From BPIH01 sp042408925 (GTDB taxonomy: Bacteria > Chloroflexota > Limnocylindria > Limnocylindrales > CSP1-4), in assembly GCA_042408925.1 (NCBI GenBank), contig JBHOQO010000076.1, forward strand, positions 1 to 29,181: a stretch of 29,181 nt of DNA, read 5' to 3'. The position numbers and the translations under genes are program-made. Of this stretch, positions 7,732 to 15,461 are shown one piece after another (the stretch's first letter is position 1; each line of letters begins with the position of its first letter). Below the pieces are notes generated by a model. That model ran no database searches, was not told the DNA's origin, and saw only the letters and a program-made list of their open reading frames with translations.

Positions 7732-7808
7732 GGAGGAGCCTAGCGCAGAACCGTGACGGCGCGCGGCGCCACCCATCGACGTCGTTCTGGGCATTGAGGA
7801 GAGAGCGC

Positions 7809-9233
7809 ATGGATCGCCGAACGCACCCTCATCCGTTGTCACGAGCTGTATCGCACAAGCTGATCGCCCTCGCAAGCGCGGCCGCCCTCGTCGCCGCCGC
7901 GTGCGGCGGTGCGGCCAGCCCGAGCCCCTCGTCGGCCCCCAGCGCCGAGGCGAGCCCGACCGCCAGTGAGGCAGCGAGCCCGTCCACCTCGCCCGTCTCG
8001 ACGGAACCGATCAAGATCGGGGTCCTCACGACCTGCGGCGGCCCGTTCGCGTCCTTCGAGGCCGAATCGTTCTCGGGCGCCAAGTACGCCCTCATCAAGT
8101 GGGCCGGTGCCAAGGCCCAGGGCACCGGGTCGCAAGATCCGGTGAGCGGGGCGACCGTCGCCGGCCGACCCGTCGAGATGCTCTTCGGCTGCACCGACGT
8201 GACGCCGGACGTCGCCGTCCAGCAGGCCCGGCGCCTCGTCGAGGGCGAGAAGGTCGACATCCTCCTCGGTCCCCTCTCGGGTGACGAGGGGGTCGCCGTC
8301 GCCAACTACGCGAAGACCCAGCCGAACGTCACCTTCGTGAACGGCACCTCGGGGGCCCAGGTGACGACGCTCCAGGTCAAGGCGGAGAACTTCTTCCGCT
8401 TCGGCGGGGACGGCGCCCAGTGGATGGCCGGCCTCGGCTCCTACGCCTACAAGGTCAAGGGCTGGCGGAAGATGGCCATCCTTGCCGAGGACTACTCGTA
8501 TCCGTACACGTTGGCGGCCGGCTTCGTCCAGGAGTTCTGCTCTCTTGGCGGCCAGATTACGTCCCGCACCTGGGTCCCGCTGAGCGTCACCGATTACTCG
8601 TCCTACGTCGCCCAGCTGCCGCGCGACGTCGACGGGTATCTCCTCCTGACCGGCGGCACGAACACGATCGCTGCGGAGAAGGCGTTCCAGGACATCGGCG
8701 GCAAGCCCGGCGAGCAGATGCTCGGCGGGTCGTCGGTCATGGATCCGACCTCCTTCAGCGTCGGCGACGCCCTCGTCGGCCTGGTCGGCGGCTCGCCGGT
8801 CCCGCTCGGCGGCACGACCCCCGAGTGGACCGAGTTCGTAAACGGCTTCAAGAGCGTCTACCCGGACGTTCCCGCCGACAGCCTCTTCACCGTCCTCTAC
8901 TACAATGGCATGCAGGCGATCATCCAGGGCCTCGAGAAGGTCAACGGCGACCTCTCGGGCGGCCAGCAGGCCTTCCGCGAGGCGCTCAAGAACCTGAACC
9001 CCACCTTCCCGAACGGCCAGGTTCGCCTCGACGAGAACCGCAACTCGATCCAGCCGGCGTACATCGTCCAGATCACGAAGGAGAGCGGCGAGCTCGGCTT
9101 CAAGGTCCTCAAGAAGGTCGAGAACGTCGATCAGACCTTCGGTGGCGCCTTCGGACCGGATTCGCCGGCCCCGAGCCGCGACGTGCCCGAGTGCAAGGCC
9201 GGCACGCCGCCGCCCTGGAGCGCCGACTTCTAG
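7809..9233 (+). CDS. ABC transporter substrate-binding lipoprotein, LIV type
   Basis: The product is 474 residues. It begins with a lipoprotein signal peptide: basic start, hydrophobic stretch, and lipobox LVAAAC with the lipidated Cys at residue 32. A Ser/Pro/Ala-rich linker to about residue 68 is followed by a type I periplasmic-binding fold: IKIGVLTTCGGPFASFE at its start and VDILLGPLSGDEGVAVANYA as the first ligand-site region. GAGGAG at 7796-7801 lies 7 bases before the ATG. It captures the ligand outside the membrane for the divergent livHMGF permease. A gene divergent from its own transporter, with an operator in between, fits ligand-induced control. Ligand unknown; unlike classic LivJ, it is only distantly similar by eye. 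Confidence 0.92.
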   Translation: MDRRTHPHPLSRAVSHKLIALASAAALVAAACGGAASPSPSSAPSAEASPTASEAASPSTSPVSTEPIKIGVLTTCGGPFASFEAESFSGAKYALIKWAGAKAQGTGSQDPVSGATVAGRPVEMLFGCTDVTPDVAVQQARRLVEGEKVDILLGPLSGDEGVAVANYAKTQPNVTFVNGTSGAQVTTLQVKAENFFRFGGDGAQWMAGLGSYAYKVKGWRKMAILAEDYSYPYTLAAGFVQEFCSLGGQITSRTWVPLSVTDYSSYVAQLPRDVDGYLLLTGGTNTIAAEKAFQDIGGKPGEQMLGGSSVMDPTSFSVGDALVGLVGGSPVPLGGTTPEWTEFVNGFKSVYPDVPADSLFTVLYYNGMQAIIQGLEKVNGDLSGGQQAFREALKNLNPTFPNGQVRLDENRNSIQPAYIVQITKESGELGFKVLKKVENVDQTFGGAFGPDSPAPSRDVPECKAGTPPPWSADF

Positions 9234-9260
9234 TCGCAAACCACCCCCTCCCCGAGCCAG

Positions 9261-9291
9261 AGGCCCCGCCCGCTCCCCCCGGGCGGGGCCT
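9261..9291 (+). terminator. Strong hairpin after the binding-protein gene
   Basis: AGGCCCCGCCCG (9261-9272) pairs perfectly with CGGGCGGGGCCT (9280-9291), a 12-bp stem with a 7-base loop, 27 bases after the stop codon. There is no U-tract, as is common in very GC-rich genomes. Confidence 0.65.
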
Positions 9292-9295
9292 CCTC

Positions 9296-9949
9296 ATGTC
9301 CTCCGGCCCCGCGCCGTCGGGGAGCGTCGAACTGGCGGGTGCGGCACACTCGGCGGAGGACGAGCCCGGAAACGGCACGGCATCACCCGTTGCGGTTGGC
9401 GCGGCCGACGGCGATTCCGATCGGTCGAGAAGGGAGTCCGCGATTCCCCCAGAGCCGCCGTCGGCGATCGCGGGCCTCGACGTCGCGGCCATCGAGGCCG
9501 CCTTCGAGCGCGAGGCCCCGATCTTGCTCGCCGCCGCCCGCGCCATGATCCTCGACGACGCGGAGGCGCAGGACTTGCTCCAGGCAACGTTCGAGCTGGC
9601 GATTCGACACGCCGCCGCCCTGCGTGATCGAACTTCGCTCCGGGGCTGGCTCCTCGCCATCCAAACGCGCGAGGCGTTGCGGCTCCGACGGCGGTTCCGG
9701 CGCCTCGTTCGGCTCGATCCGGGGCTGCTGGCGATCCCGGTCGATGATCCCGATGCCGGCGATTCGGTCGCCGTCCGAGACGCCCTTCGCCGCCTCTCTC
9801 CGCGGGTTCGGGCTGCGGTCGTCCTTCACCATATGGTTGGTCTGTCGATTCGGGAGACGGCGGCCGCGCTCGGGACGTCCGAGAACACGGTGAAGTCGCA
9901 GCTCAAGGCCGGGCTGTCGCGCCTGCGGGAGGCCCTCGGTGACGGTTGA
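9296..9949 (+). CDS. ECF-like RNA polymerase sigma factor
   Basis: The product is 217 residues. After about 60 poorly structured residues come sigma region 2 (AARAMILDDAEAQDLLQATFELAI, then the promoter-melting stretch LRGWLLAIQTREALRLRRR) and region 4 (LRRLSPRVRAAVVLHHMVGLS, with the helix-turn-helix IRETAAALGTSENTVKSQLKAGLSRLREAL). The ATG at 9296 follows the terminator hairpin by only five bases and has no evident ribosome site, so the true start may differ. No other in-frame ATG or GTG fits before region 2. It overlaps the next gene by 11 bases, the usual arrangement for a sigma factor and its regulator. Its promoters cannot be inferred. Confidence 0.8.
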   Translation: MSSGPAPSGSVELAGAAHSAEDEPGNGTASPVAVGAADGDSDRSRRESAIPPEPPSAIAGLDVAAIEAAFEREAPILLAAARAMILDDAEAQDLLQATFELAIRHAAALRDRTSLRGWLLAIQTREALRLRRRFRRLVRLDPGLLAIPVDDPDAGDSVAVRDALRRLSPRVRAAVVLHHMVGLSIRETAAALGTSENTVKSQLKAGLSRLREALGDG

Positions 9950-11159
9950 CCGCAGACCCGAGGATCGTCGCCATCCCCGACAGTCGCCGCCGGATGCCCG
10001 CCTGGCCGCCTGGTTCGCCGCCGAGGTTCGTCGCGCGGAGGCCGATCTGGCGGGCACGGCCGGCCGTCGCGAGCGCCCGTCTGGCGGCCGGCGCCGCGGC
10101 CTGCCTCGGTCGCCTCGCCTTCTGGCCCTCGGTGTCCTCGCCGTTGCGGCCGCCGTCGCCGCCCTTCAGCTGCCGAGGCTTGGGCCGAGCGCCGTCGGGG
10201 AGCCCCCGGGTTTGGGGCCCCCGCTGGCGGGCAGCCCGGGGGCGGCCGCGTCGCCGCGGACGCCTGGGCCGTCACCAAGCCCGATCGAGGAGCGCTACCC
10301 GGACGGGATCCCGTCGTCGCTGAACGGCGAGGCGGTTTTCCGCCCGCTCGACGTGGCGGCCGGAAGAACGGGGTCCGAGGCGACCTCGTATCTGCTGGGT
10401 GGGTGGTCGACACCCGGCCGCTTCGCGCGATCGTGTCCAGTGGTCCCCGCGGGGAACGCGGCCAGCGTGCTCATCCCGCCGTGCGGCGGGTGGCGGATTG
10501 GGGAGACGCCCCTCGTCCCGGAGCCCGCGCTCGGCTCGTCTGTCGGCGTCGTCATCGAGGATGTGAGCGGCCCGATGCCACGGGGCCCGGTCGTCCTGCG
10601 CGTCCATACCGACGACCCGCGAGCGGCGTCGTGCCCGGCGGCGATGCGGGCGAGATGCCAGGCAGCAATCGTCGTTGACGAGGTCGTCTGGGTCGGGCAG
10701 GAGGATCCGGTCGCGGCGACCGCACCGCTCCGCGCCGATCAGGTGGCGGACGCCCTCCGCACGGTCTTCTCGGACCTCGAGTTTCGGTCTCGGAGGACGA
10801 GGTGCCCTGAGGGCGAGTTCTGCGCCCTGGACCCTTCCATGGTCGCCTTTGGCAATGCGTGCAACCCGGGCTGGCCGACCCAGTCGTGGCTGGCCAACGA
10901 GGCCCAACTCGGCCGGATCCTCGTCTTCCCGTCGGTGGCGGCACGCCGGGGGACGGAGGGCAACCTCACGCGGAGGGGCTGGGTGGGTACTGACGCTACC
11001 GGTTCGCGGTGCTCCGTCTTGTTCGATGCAGACGCCGCCTCGGCGTGGGTCGCCGTCGAGAACGTGATCGTCGAGGTTCGCGTCGCTGCGTCGGGCCCGA
11101 CCCCCGAGCAGCAGGCGCGGATCGAGGCGATCCACGCAGCGCTGGAGGCGGCCCAGTAG
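9939..11159 (+). CDS. Single-pass membrane protein, probable anti-sigma partner
   Basis: The product is 406 residues. Residues 1-58 are polar and basic, a membrane segment (LLALGVLAVAAAVAAL) follows, then a Pro/Ser-rich linker and a large outside domain with eight or more Cys. The GTG start at 9939 lies within the end of the sigma gene with GGGAGG upstream, so translation is probably coupled. There is no HxxxCxxC zinc motif in the short N-terminal part. The role as anti-sigma factor therefore rests on position, topology and coupling only. The ectodomain is not recognised. Confidence 0.65.
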   Translation: MTVDRRPEDRRHPRQSPPDARLAAWFAAEVRRAEADLAGTAGRRERPSGGRRRGLPRSPRLLALGVLAVAAAVAALQLPRLGPSAVGEPPGLGPPLAGSPGAAASPRTPGPSPSPIEERYPDGIPSSLNGEAVFRPLDVAAGRTGSEATSYLLGGWSTPGRFARSCPVVPAGNAASVLIPPCGGWRIGETPLVPEPALGSSVGVVIEDVSGPMPRGPVVLRVHTDDPRAASCPAAMRARCQAAIVVDEVVWVGQEDPVAATAPLRADQVADALRTVFSDLEFRSRRTRCPEGEFCALDPSMVAFGNACNPGWPTQSWLANEAQLGRILVFPSVAARRGTEGNLTRRGWVGTDATGSRCSVLFDADAASAWVAVENVIVEVRVAASGPTPEQQARIEAIHAALEAAQ

Positions 11160-11198
11160 GTGGCGCCGGCAGTCGAGGGGAAAAGGCGGGGAAGGAAA

Positions 11199-11274
11199 TG
11201 GAGCGGGAGACGGGACTCGAACCCGCGACATTCTGCTTGGGAAGCAGACACTCTACCGACTGAGTTACTCCCGC
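11199..11274 (-). tRNA. tRNA-Gly (anticodon CCC), CCA encoded
   Basis: On the minus strand the acceptor arm GCGGGAG/CTCCCGC closes a full cloverleaf. The D arm is ACTC/GAGT; the anticodon arm is TCTGC-TTCCCAA-GCAGA, giving anticodon CCC; the T arm is GCGGG-TTCGAGT-CCCGT. A T discriminator and encoded CCA follow (11202 and 11201-11199). It reads GGG codons. Confidence 0.95.
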
Positions 11275-11286
11275 TCGCGGCTCCGA

Positions 11287-11314
11287 ATTCTACCATCGGC
11301 GCCGCGCGGGTCAA
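11287..11314 (-). promoter_or_regulatory. Promoter of tRNA-Gly
   Basis: On the minus strand TTGACC (11314-11309) and TAGAAT (11292-11287) are 16 bases apart, placing the start about six bases before the mature tRNA 5' end. Confidence 0.7.
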
Positions 11315-11371
11315 CGGGTCGGCGGCTCCGGCGACATCCCAGGGCTGAGCAGCGTCCGCGACACTCCGGGC

Positions 11372-11659
11372 GTGCACCTCCGAGTCTCCGCCGTGTTCCA
11401 TTACGGTTCGGTCCGGGAGGCGGGGCACGCCCGTTGGGCGTGCGCCCGGTGCACATTCTGGAGGTCCGGTTGGCCGCCGAGGCGGCCAGCCTGTCGGTTC
11501 TGTGAACGGGGAGCACGCCGTCTGCAGGTCGGCGGCCGACGGGCGGGCTGCGCGTCGAATTCGTGCCCGGGGTGCACGCGGACGAGGGGCGCCGGTGCCC
11601 GGGGACGCGAAGATGTGCACCCCGTGCACGCCGCCGCCGGAAGCGTGCACCGGGTGCAC
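11372..11659. repeat. Cluster of seven GTGCAC palindromes in a gene-poor region
   Basis: GTGCAC occurs at 11372, 11449, 11572, 11615, 11624, 11645 and 11654. Four copies are preceded exactly 9 bases upstream by a full or one-mismatch copy: GTGCGC at 11440, GTGCCC at 11563, GTGCAC at 11615 and 11645. A hairpin GCACGCCC/GGGCGTGC (11425-11443) sits beside the second. The roughly 600 bases from 11275 to 11883 hold no convincing gene apart from the tRNA promoter. Short frames across the cluster read as CxxC-like or VHxVH strings that follow from the repeat itself. Function unknown; a binding-site array or a decayed coding region are both possible. Confidence 0.6.
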
Positions 11660-11883
11660 GGGACCGACGGGGCGGGCCCCGAGCCCTCTCGGCGCCGGAG
11701 CCGCCCGTCTACGATGCCCGGCATTCCGGGACCGTTGAACCGGTCGGGGACCGCCGGGGTCGGGAAGGGGGGCGTGCCCGAACGACCGGGGACGACCTTG
11801 GCCGGTGACGCACCGGGCACCGGCGACTCCAGGGTACGATCGAAACTACCGTGGCGGGAGCTCCAACTCGTCGAGAGGTCGAG

Positions 11884-12552
11884 ATGCGGCCGTCGTTCGG
11901 TCGCGTCGTCCTCGCCGTCATCGTCTACGCCGTGGCGATGGGGTACCTGGAGGCGGCCGTCGTCGTCTACCTCCAGGCCGCCTTCGATGCCCGACCCGGC
12001 GAGATCTTCCCGCTCCGCCCGATCGCGACCGTCGGGGATCTCGTCGCCATCGAGGTCGGGCGCGAGGCAGCGACCCTCGTCATGATCGCGACCGTCGGAA
12101 CTCTCGTCGGGCGGACGGCGATCGAGCGGCTCGCGTGGGCAGCCGTCGTGTTCGGGGTCTGGGACGTCGCCTACTATGCCTGGCTCTTCGTGTTCTCGGG
12201 CTGGCCGCCGTCCCTGGCGACAACGGATCTCCTCTTTCTCATCCCCGGGCCCTGGGTCGGCCCCGTCTGGGCTCCGGTCGCCGTCAGTCTCGCCCTCGTC
12301 GGCTCCGGGCTTGCGGCAGCCCGGCGGGAGCGGACGGCGCGGCCGCTGGAGCTCCGCCGCCGTCACATCGTCGCCGGAGTCGGCGGCGGCCTCCTCGTCG
12401 TGGCGAGCTTCCTCGCGGACGCCCCGAATGTCGCCGCAGGCGGCCTGCCCGGCGACTTTCCGGCGCCGCTGTTCTTCGCCGGTCTCGGCCTGGCGGTCGC
12501 CGCCGCCGTGGACGCGCTCCGCCGCGATGGAGCGAGCCCGGCGGGGCCGTGA
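11884..12552 (+). CDS. Conserved-looking multi-pass membrane protein, unknown function
   Basis: The product is 222 residues with about six hydrophobic segments, beginning RVVLAVIVYAVAMGYLEAAVVVY after a short basic start. Motifs of note are GYLEAAVVVYL and WDVAYYAW. The ATG at 11884 is preceded by GAGAGG at about six bases; an in-frame GTG at 11851 would add 11 residues. A possible -10 box TACGAT is at 11835-11840. I do not recognise a characterised family. It stands between the GTGCAC cluster and lipB. Confidence 0.75.
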   Translation: MRPSFGRVVLAVIVYAVAMGYLEAAVVVYLQAAFDARPGEIFPLRPIATVGDLVAIEVGREAATLVMIATVGTLVGRTAIERLAWAAVVFGVWDVAYYAWLFVFSGWPPSLATTDLLFLIPGPWVGPVWAPVAVSLALVGSGLAAARRERTARPLELRRRHIVAGVGGGLLVVASFLADAPNVAAGGLPGDFPAPLFFAGLGLAVAAAVDALRRDGASPAGP

Positions 12553-12636
12553 GGGCCTCGGGCCCGGCGCCTCTCTGATCGGTCGGTGGGCGGCGCCTGG
12601 TATCGTGAGAGCGTGGCGAGCCAGGACCGAACAGCG

Positions 12637-13410
12637 ATGGCGAGGGGACCGACGGCGACGATCGCGGCCTCCGGACCCCGGCGTCCCGCGTCCTCCCGTC
12701 GCCCGGGCTCGGCGCCCGGCCGCGCCCGAACCATTGTCGCCACCTGGCTCGGTCGCGTTCCCTATCGATCGGCCTGGGAGCTCCAGAAGCGGCTCGCCGC
12801 GGAACGGGCCGCCGGAGCCGTCGCGGACCAACTCCTCCTCCTCGAGCACGAGCCCGTCCTGACCCTCGGCCGCCACGCCGATCCTCGCCACGTCCTCGCC
12901 CCGCCCGAGGTCCTCGCGGCTCGGGGGATCGAGGTCGTGCGGGTCGAGCGGGGCGGGGAGGTGACGTACCACGGTCCCGGCCAGCTCGTCGCCTATCCGA
13001 TCGTCGCCCTCGCCGAACGCGGCCTCGGGGTCCGGGCCTTCGTCCGGCTCCTGGAAGCGGCCCTCGTCGAGACGTGCGCCGCCTTCGGTGTCGCGGCCGG
13101 CCCGCGGCCCGGGCATCCCGGCTGCTGGTGCGACCCCGACGGCCCGCTGCCCCGGAAGATCGGCGCCCTCGGCCTCCGGATTGAGCGGGGCGTCTCGTAC
13201 CACGGGATCGCCCTGAACGTGGACGTCGACCTCGGCGCCTTCGAGCTCATCGACCCCTGCGGGCTGCCGGGCCTGCGCTCGACGTCGATCGCCGCCGAGC
13301 TCGCCCGTCGCGATCCGGCCCTTCGGCCGCCGACCGTCGAGGCGGCGGCTCGTCGCTTCGCCCGGGCCTGGGCCGAGGGGATCGGGGCCGTGCTCGTCGA
13401 GGAAGGCTAG
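12637..13410 (+). CDS. lipB: Lipoyl(octanoyl) transferase LipB
   Basis: LipB moves the octanoyl group from acyl carrier protein to lipoyl domains, the first step of lipoate cofactor assembly for enzymes such as the E2 at the window start. Motifs: LLLLEHEPVLTLGRHAD, RGGEVTYHGPGQLVAYPI, the catalytic Lys in KIGALGLRI (K174 from this start) and the catalytic Cys in DPCGLPG (C208). The LipB domain starts near residue 32; the preceding part is low-complexity. An in-frame GTG at 12613 lies six bases after a TATCGT box and may be a leaderless start; the ATG at 12637 has AGGA about 10 bases upstream. The start is therefore uncertain, the function is not. Confidence 0.93.
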   Translation: MARGPTATIAASGPRRPASSRRPGSAPGRARTIVATWLGRVPYRSAWELQKRLAAERAAGAVADQLLLLEHEPVLTLGRHADPRHVLAPPEVLAARGIEVVRVERGGEVTYHGPGQLVAYPIVALAERGLGVRAFVRLLEAALVETCAAFGVAAGPRPGHPGCWCDPDGPLPRKIGALGLRIERGVSYHGIALNVDVDLGAFELIDPCGLPGLRSTSIAAELARRDPALRPPTVEAAARRFARAWAEGIGAVLVEEG

Positions 13411-13424
13411 GTCGGAGCCGGGCC

Positions 13425-14516
13425 GTGCCGACGGGCCTCTTCGAGCTCCGCCGCGACGCGATCACCGGCTGGTGGGTGGCGACGATCGTCGACCGGGCCT
13501 TCGAACGGGCCCGCTTTCGGCTCGCCGCCGAGCCGGTCGACGACGGAGGGACGTGTCGGAACTGCCGGGAGCCGCCCGGCGACGGCGTCCGCCACCGGAT
13601 CCTCCGGGGGGACGCCTTCCACGTCGTCGGGACGGAGGAGGAGGCCGGTCGGGTCGGCGAGGGCGCGGCCCAGCTCCGGCTCGGCTCGCCGCCGACGGTC
13701 GGCTCGTGGTCGACGATCGTCGCCCCGCCCGGCGAGCACCGACCGCTCCACAGCGTCGGGACGGAGCTGATCGCGGCCCTCCTCGAGGCCGCGCGGCGGG
13801 TCATCGAGGAGGCCCGGCGGGCCGGCGCGACCGAGTACGTCCAGATCGTCCAGAACTGGGGCGCCCAGGCCGGGGCCCGGACGAACCACCTCTGTCTCGA
13901 CGTCTACGACCTCCCCCAGATCCCCCACCGGGTCGGGGAGGAACTCGGCGGGGCGGCGCGCTACGTCATCCGGGAGGGCGAGTGTCCCTTCTGCCGTCTC
14001 GTCCGGGACGAGGTCCGGCGGGGGGTTCGCCTCGTCTGGCAGGACGCCGCCTCGGTCGCCTTCGCCCCGTTCGCCTCGCGCTCGCCGTTCGAGGTCTGGA
14101 TCGTGCCCCGCCACCACGAGGCCGACTTCGGGCGGGCGGTGGCGACCGAGCTCCGGTCGACGGCCGAGGCGCTCCGGCAGGTCCTCGCCCGTCTCGCCCT
14201 CCTCGACGGCCCGCCGTACAACCTCGTCCTCCACACGGCGCCGCTTCGGGAGCGGGTCGATCAGACGTACCACTGGCACTGGGAGATCCACCCGCGCCTC
14301 CGGGCCATCGCCGGGCTCGAGCTGGGGACCGGGCTACCCGTCAACCCGGTCGCGCCCGAGGACGCCGTCGAGGAGCTCCTCGCCGCCGGGTCGATCGAGC
14401 TCGTCGACGGGCCGCCGGCGCGGGTCTCCCCGGCCGCGACCGCACCGGACGACGGCGAGGCGCCGGGGGCGAGGGCTCCCGAGGTCGACGGCCTGGAGGC
14501 CGGGACCGGACCATGA
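13425..14516 (+). CDS. GalT-like HIT-superfamily protein with altered active site
   Basis: The product is 363 residues and follows galactose-1-phosphate uridylyltransferase from end to end. Zinc-type Cys pairs are at C44/C47 and C187/C190. NWGAQAGA (from about residue 145) matches the family's N-x-G-x-x-A-G-A block, and YHWHWEIHPRL (H283, H285), AGLELGTGLPVNPVAPEDA match the C-terminal half. The decisive HxHxQ motif reads H155-L-C157-L-D159: the covalent His is Cys and the Gln is Asp. The GTG at 13425 is 14 bases after lipB, so the two may be co-transcribed. The last 40 residues are low-complexity. It is unlikely to be a standard UDP-sugar transferase; another nucleotidyl transfer, a Cys-based reaction or loss of activity are possible. 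Confidence 0.82.
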   Translation: MPTGLFELRRDAITGWWVATIVDRAFERARFRLAAEPVDDGGTCRNCREPPGDGVRHRILRGDAFHVVGTEEEAGRVGEGAAQLRLGSPPTVGSWSTIVAPPGEHRPLHSVGTELIAALLEAARRVIEEARRAGATEYVQIVQNWGAQAGARTNHLCLDVYDLPQIPHRVGEELGGAARYVIREGECPFCRLVRDEVRRGVRLVWQDAASVAFAPFASRSPFEVWIVPRHHEADFGRAVATELRSTAEALRQVLARLALLDGPPYNLVLHTAPLRERVDQTYHWHWEIHPRLRAIAGLELGTGLPVNPVAPEDAVEELLAAGSIELVDGPPARVSPAATAPDDGEAPGARAPEVDGLEAGTGP

Positions 14517-14838
14517 CGCAGCCCGGTGCGACTCGGCACCGTTCCGTGGTGGCCCCGAAGGCCGATCCCGACGGGTCCGGTGCCGCCGGTCACCGCCCGC
14601 AACGCCGGGCGATCGGCGTCGCCGGCGATCGGGCCGGTGGCCGCGGCCGTCACACCAGGGTCGGTTGGTTCGTCCCTCGTGGTCGGAGCGCGCGTGTCCC
14701 CGACAGCTCCCCTGCGATCGTCGTTACCACCCTCCCCGGGAGGCGTTGCCGTTGCTCGACCCGATCGTCATCGGTCCCCTCGGCGCCGCGGTCTGCGGCA
14801 CAGTGGCGCCGTCAGCCGTCGCAGCGCGGGGGGAATCG
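14517..14838 (+). other. 322-base gap with one doubtful ORF
   Basis: A frame from the ATG at 14513 to the TGA at 14842 (109 codons) overlaps both neighbours by ATGA. Its product is Arg/Ser-rich without any domain or membrane segment, so I do not call it a gene. The stretch contains a palindrome CCTCCCCGGGAGG near 14730 but no obvious promoter for the sigma gene. Confidence 0.3.
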
Positions 14839-15461
14839 ATGACCGACGAGGAGGCCCGCGGGGCCGAGATCGATGTCCGACCGACGACCGAGGCGCGGGC
14901 CTTCGTCGAGGGGCTCTTCGCCCGGCATCATGCCGAGATCTACGCCTATCTGGTCCGCATGGTCAGAGATCCCGACCTCGCCGCCGACCTCACGCAGGAT
15001 GCCTTCGTGAAGGCGTACCGGGCGTACGACCTCCTGGGGAAGCCGGACAACGCCCGGGCCTGGCTCTATCAGATCGCCCATCGGGTCGCCATCGACGAGC
15101 TTCGCCGGCGGAAGGTCATCCGCTTCGTCCCCTTCGTCGGTCAGAGCCGGGGGGCGGCACCCTCGGCCGAGCGCCTGGCGATGGACGCCCGACTCTCCGA
15201 CGACCTCGCCCGGGCCCTCGCCCGGATCCCCGAGCGACAGCGGGCCGCCCTCCTCCTCGCCGAAGTCCACGACCTCTCGGGACTCGAGCTGGCGGCCGTC
15301 CTCGGGGTCAGCCACGTGGCCGCCCGGGCGCTCACACCCGGGCCCGCGAGAGCCTTCGGCAGGCCCTCGCCGCCGAGCAGGCCGCCGCGGCGGAACGGGA
15401 TGCCGCCGGCGATCGGGACGCCGGGCTCGCGCCCGGGTCGCCGGAGGGATCGGGGCGATGA
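14839..15461 (+). CDS. ECF sigma factor with a -1 frameshift in region 4
   Basis: From ATG 14839 the frame encodes sigma region 2 (LFARHHAEIYAYLVRMVRD, LTQDAFVKAYRAYD, ARAWLYQIAHRVAIDELRR) and most of region 4 (IPERQRAALLLAEVHDLSG, LELAAVLGVSHVAARAL). At about 15331-15345 the expected last helix moves to the -1 frame: HTRARESLRQALAAEQ, ending at TGA 15459-15461. Joining the frames gives the exact family spacing and an ATGA overlap with the anti-sigma gene. Without the shift the frame runs on to 15744 deep inside that gene with an Arg/Pro-rich nonsense tail. Either the assembly has a small indel in the C/G run, or the gene is mutated or recoded. No canonical slippery heptamer is visible. Confidence 0.8.

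Noticed and set aside
11372..11659. GTGCAC cluster as a CRISPR array
   Set aside because: Units are only six bases, spacers are irregular and no cas genes are present.
11372..12085. Open frame with CxxC-like pairs across the GTGCAC cluster
   Set aside because: It runs out of frame into the membrane protein gene, and the Cys/His pairs arise from TGCAC repeats. No ribosome site or known zinc ribbon was found.
11401..13203. 600-codon minus-strand frame over the GTGCAC region and lipB
   Set aside because: It is antisense to the clear lipB and membrane protein genes; composition is that of a shadow frame in high-GC DNA.
15325..15350. Programmed -1 frameshift site in the sigma gene
   Set aside because: No X-XXY-YYZ slippery heptamer is present in the shift window; an indel is simpler.
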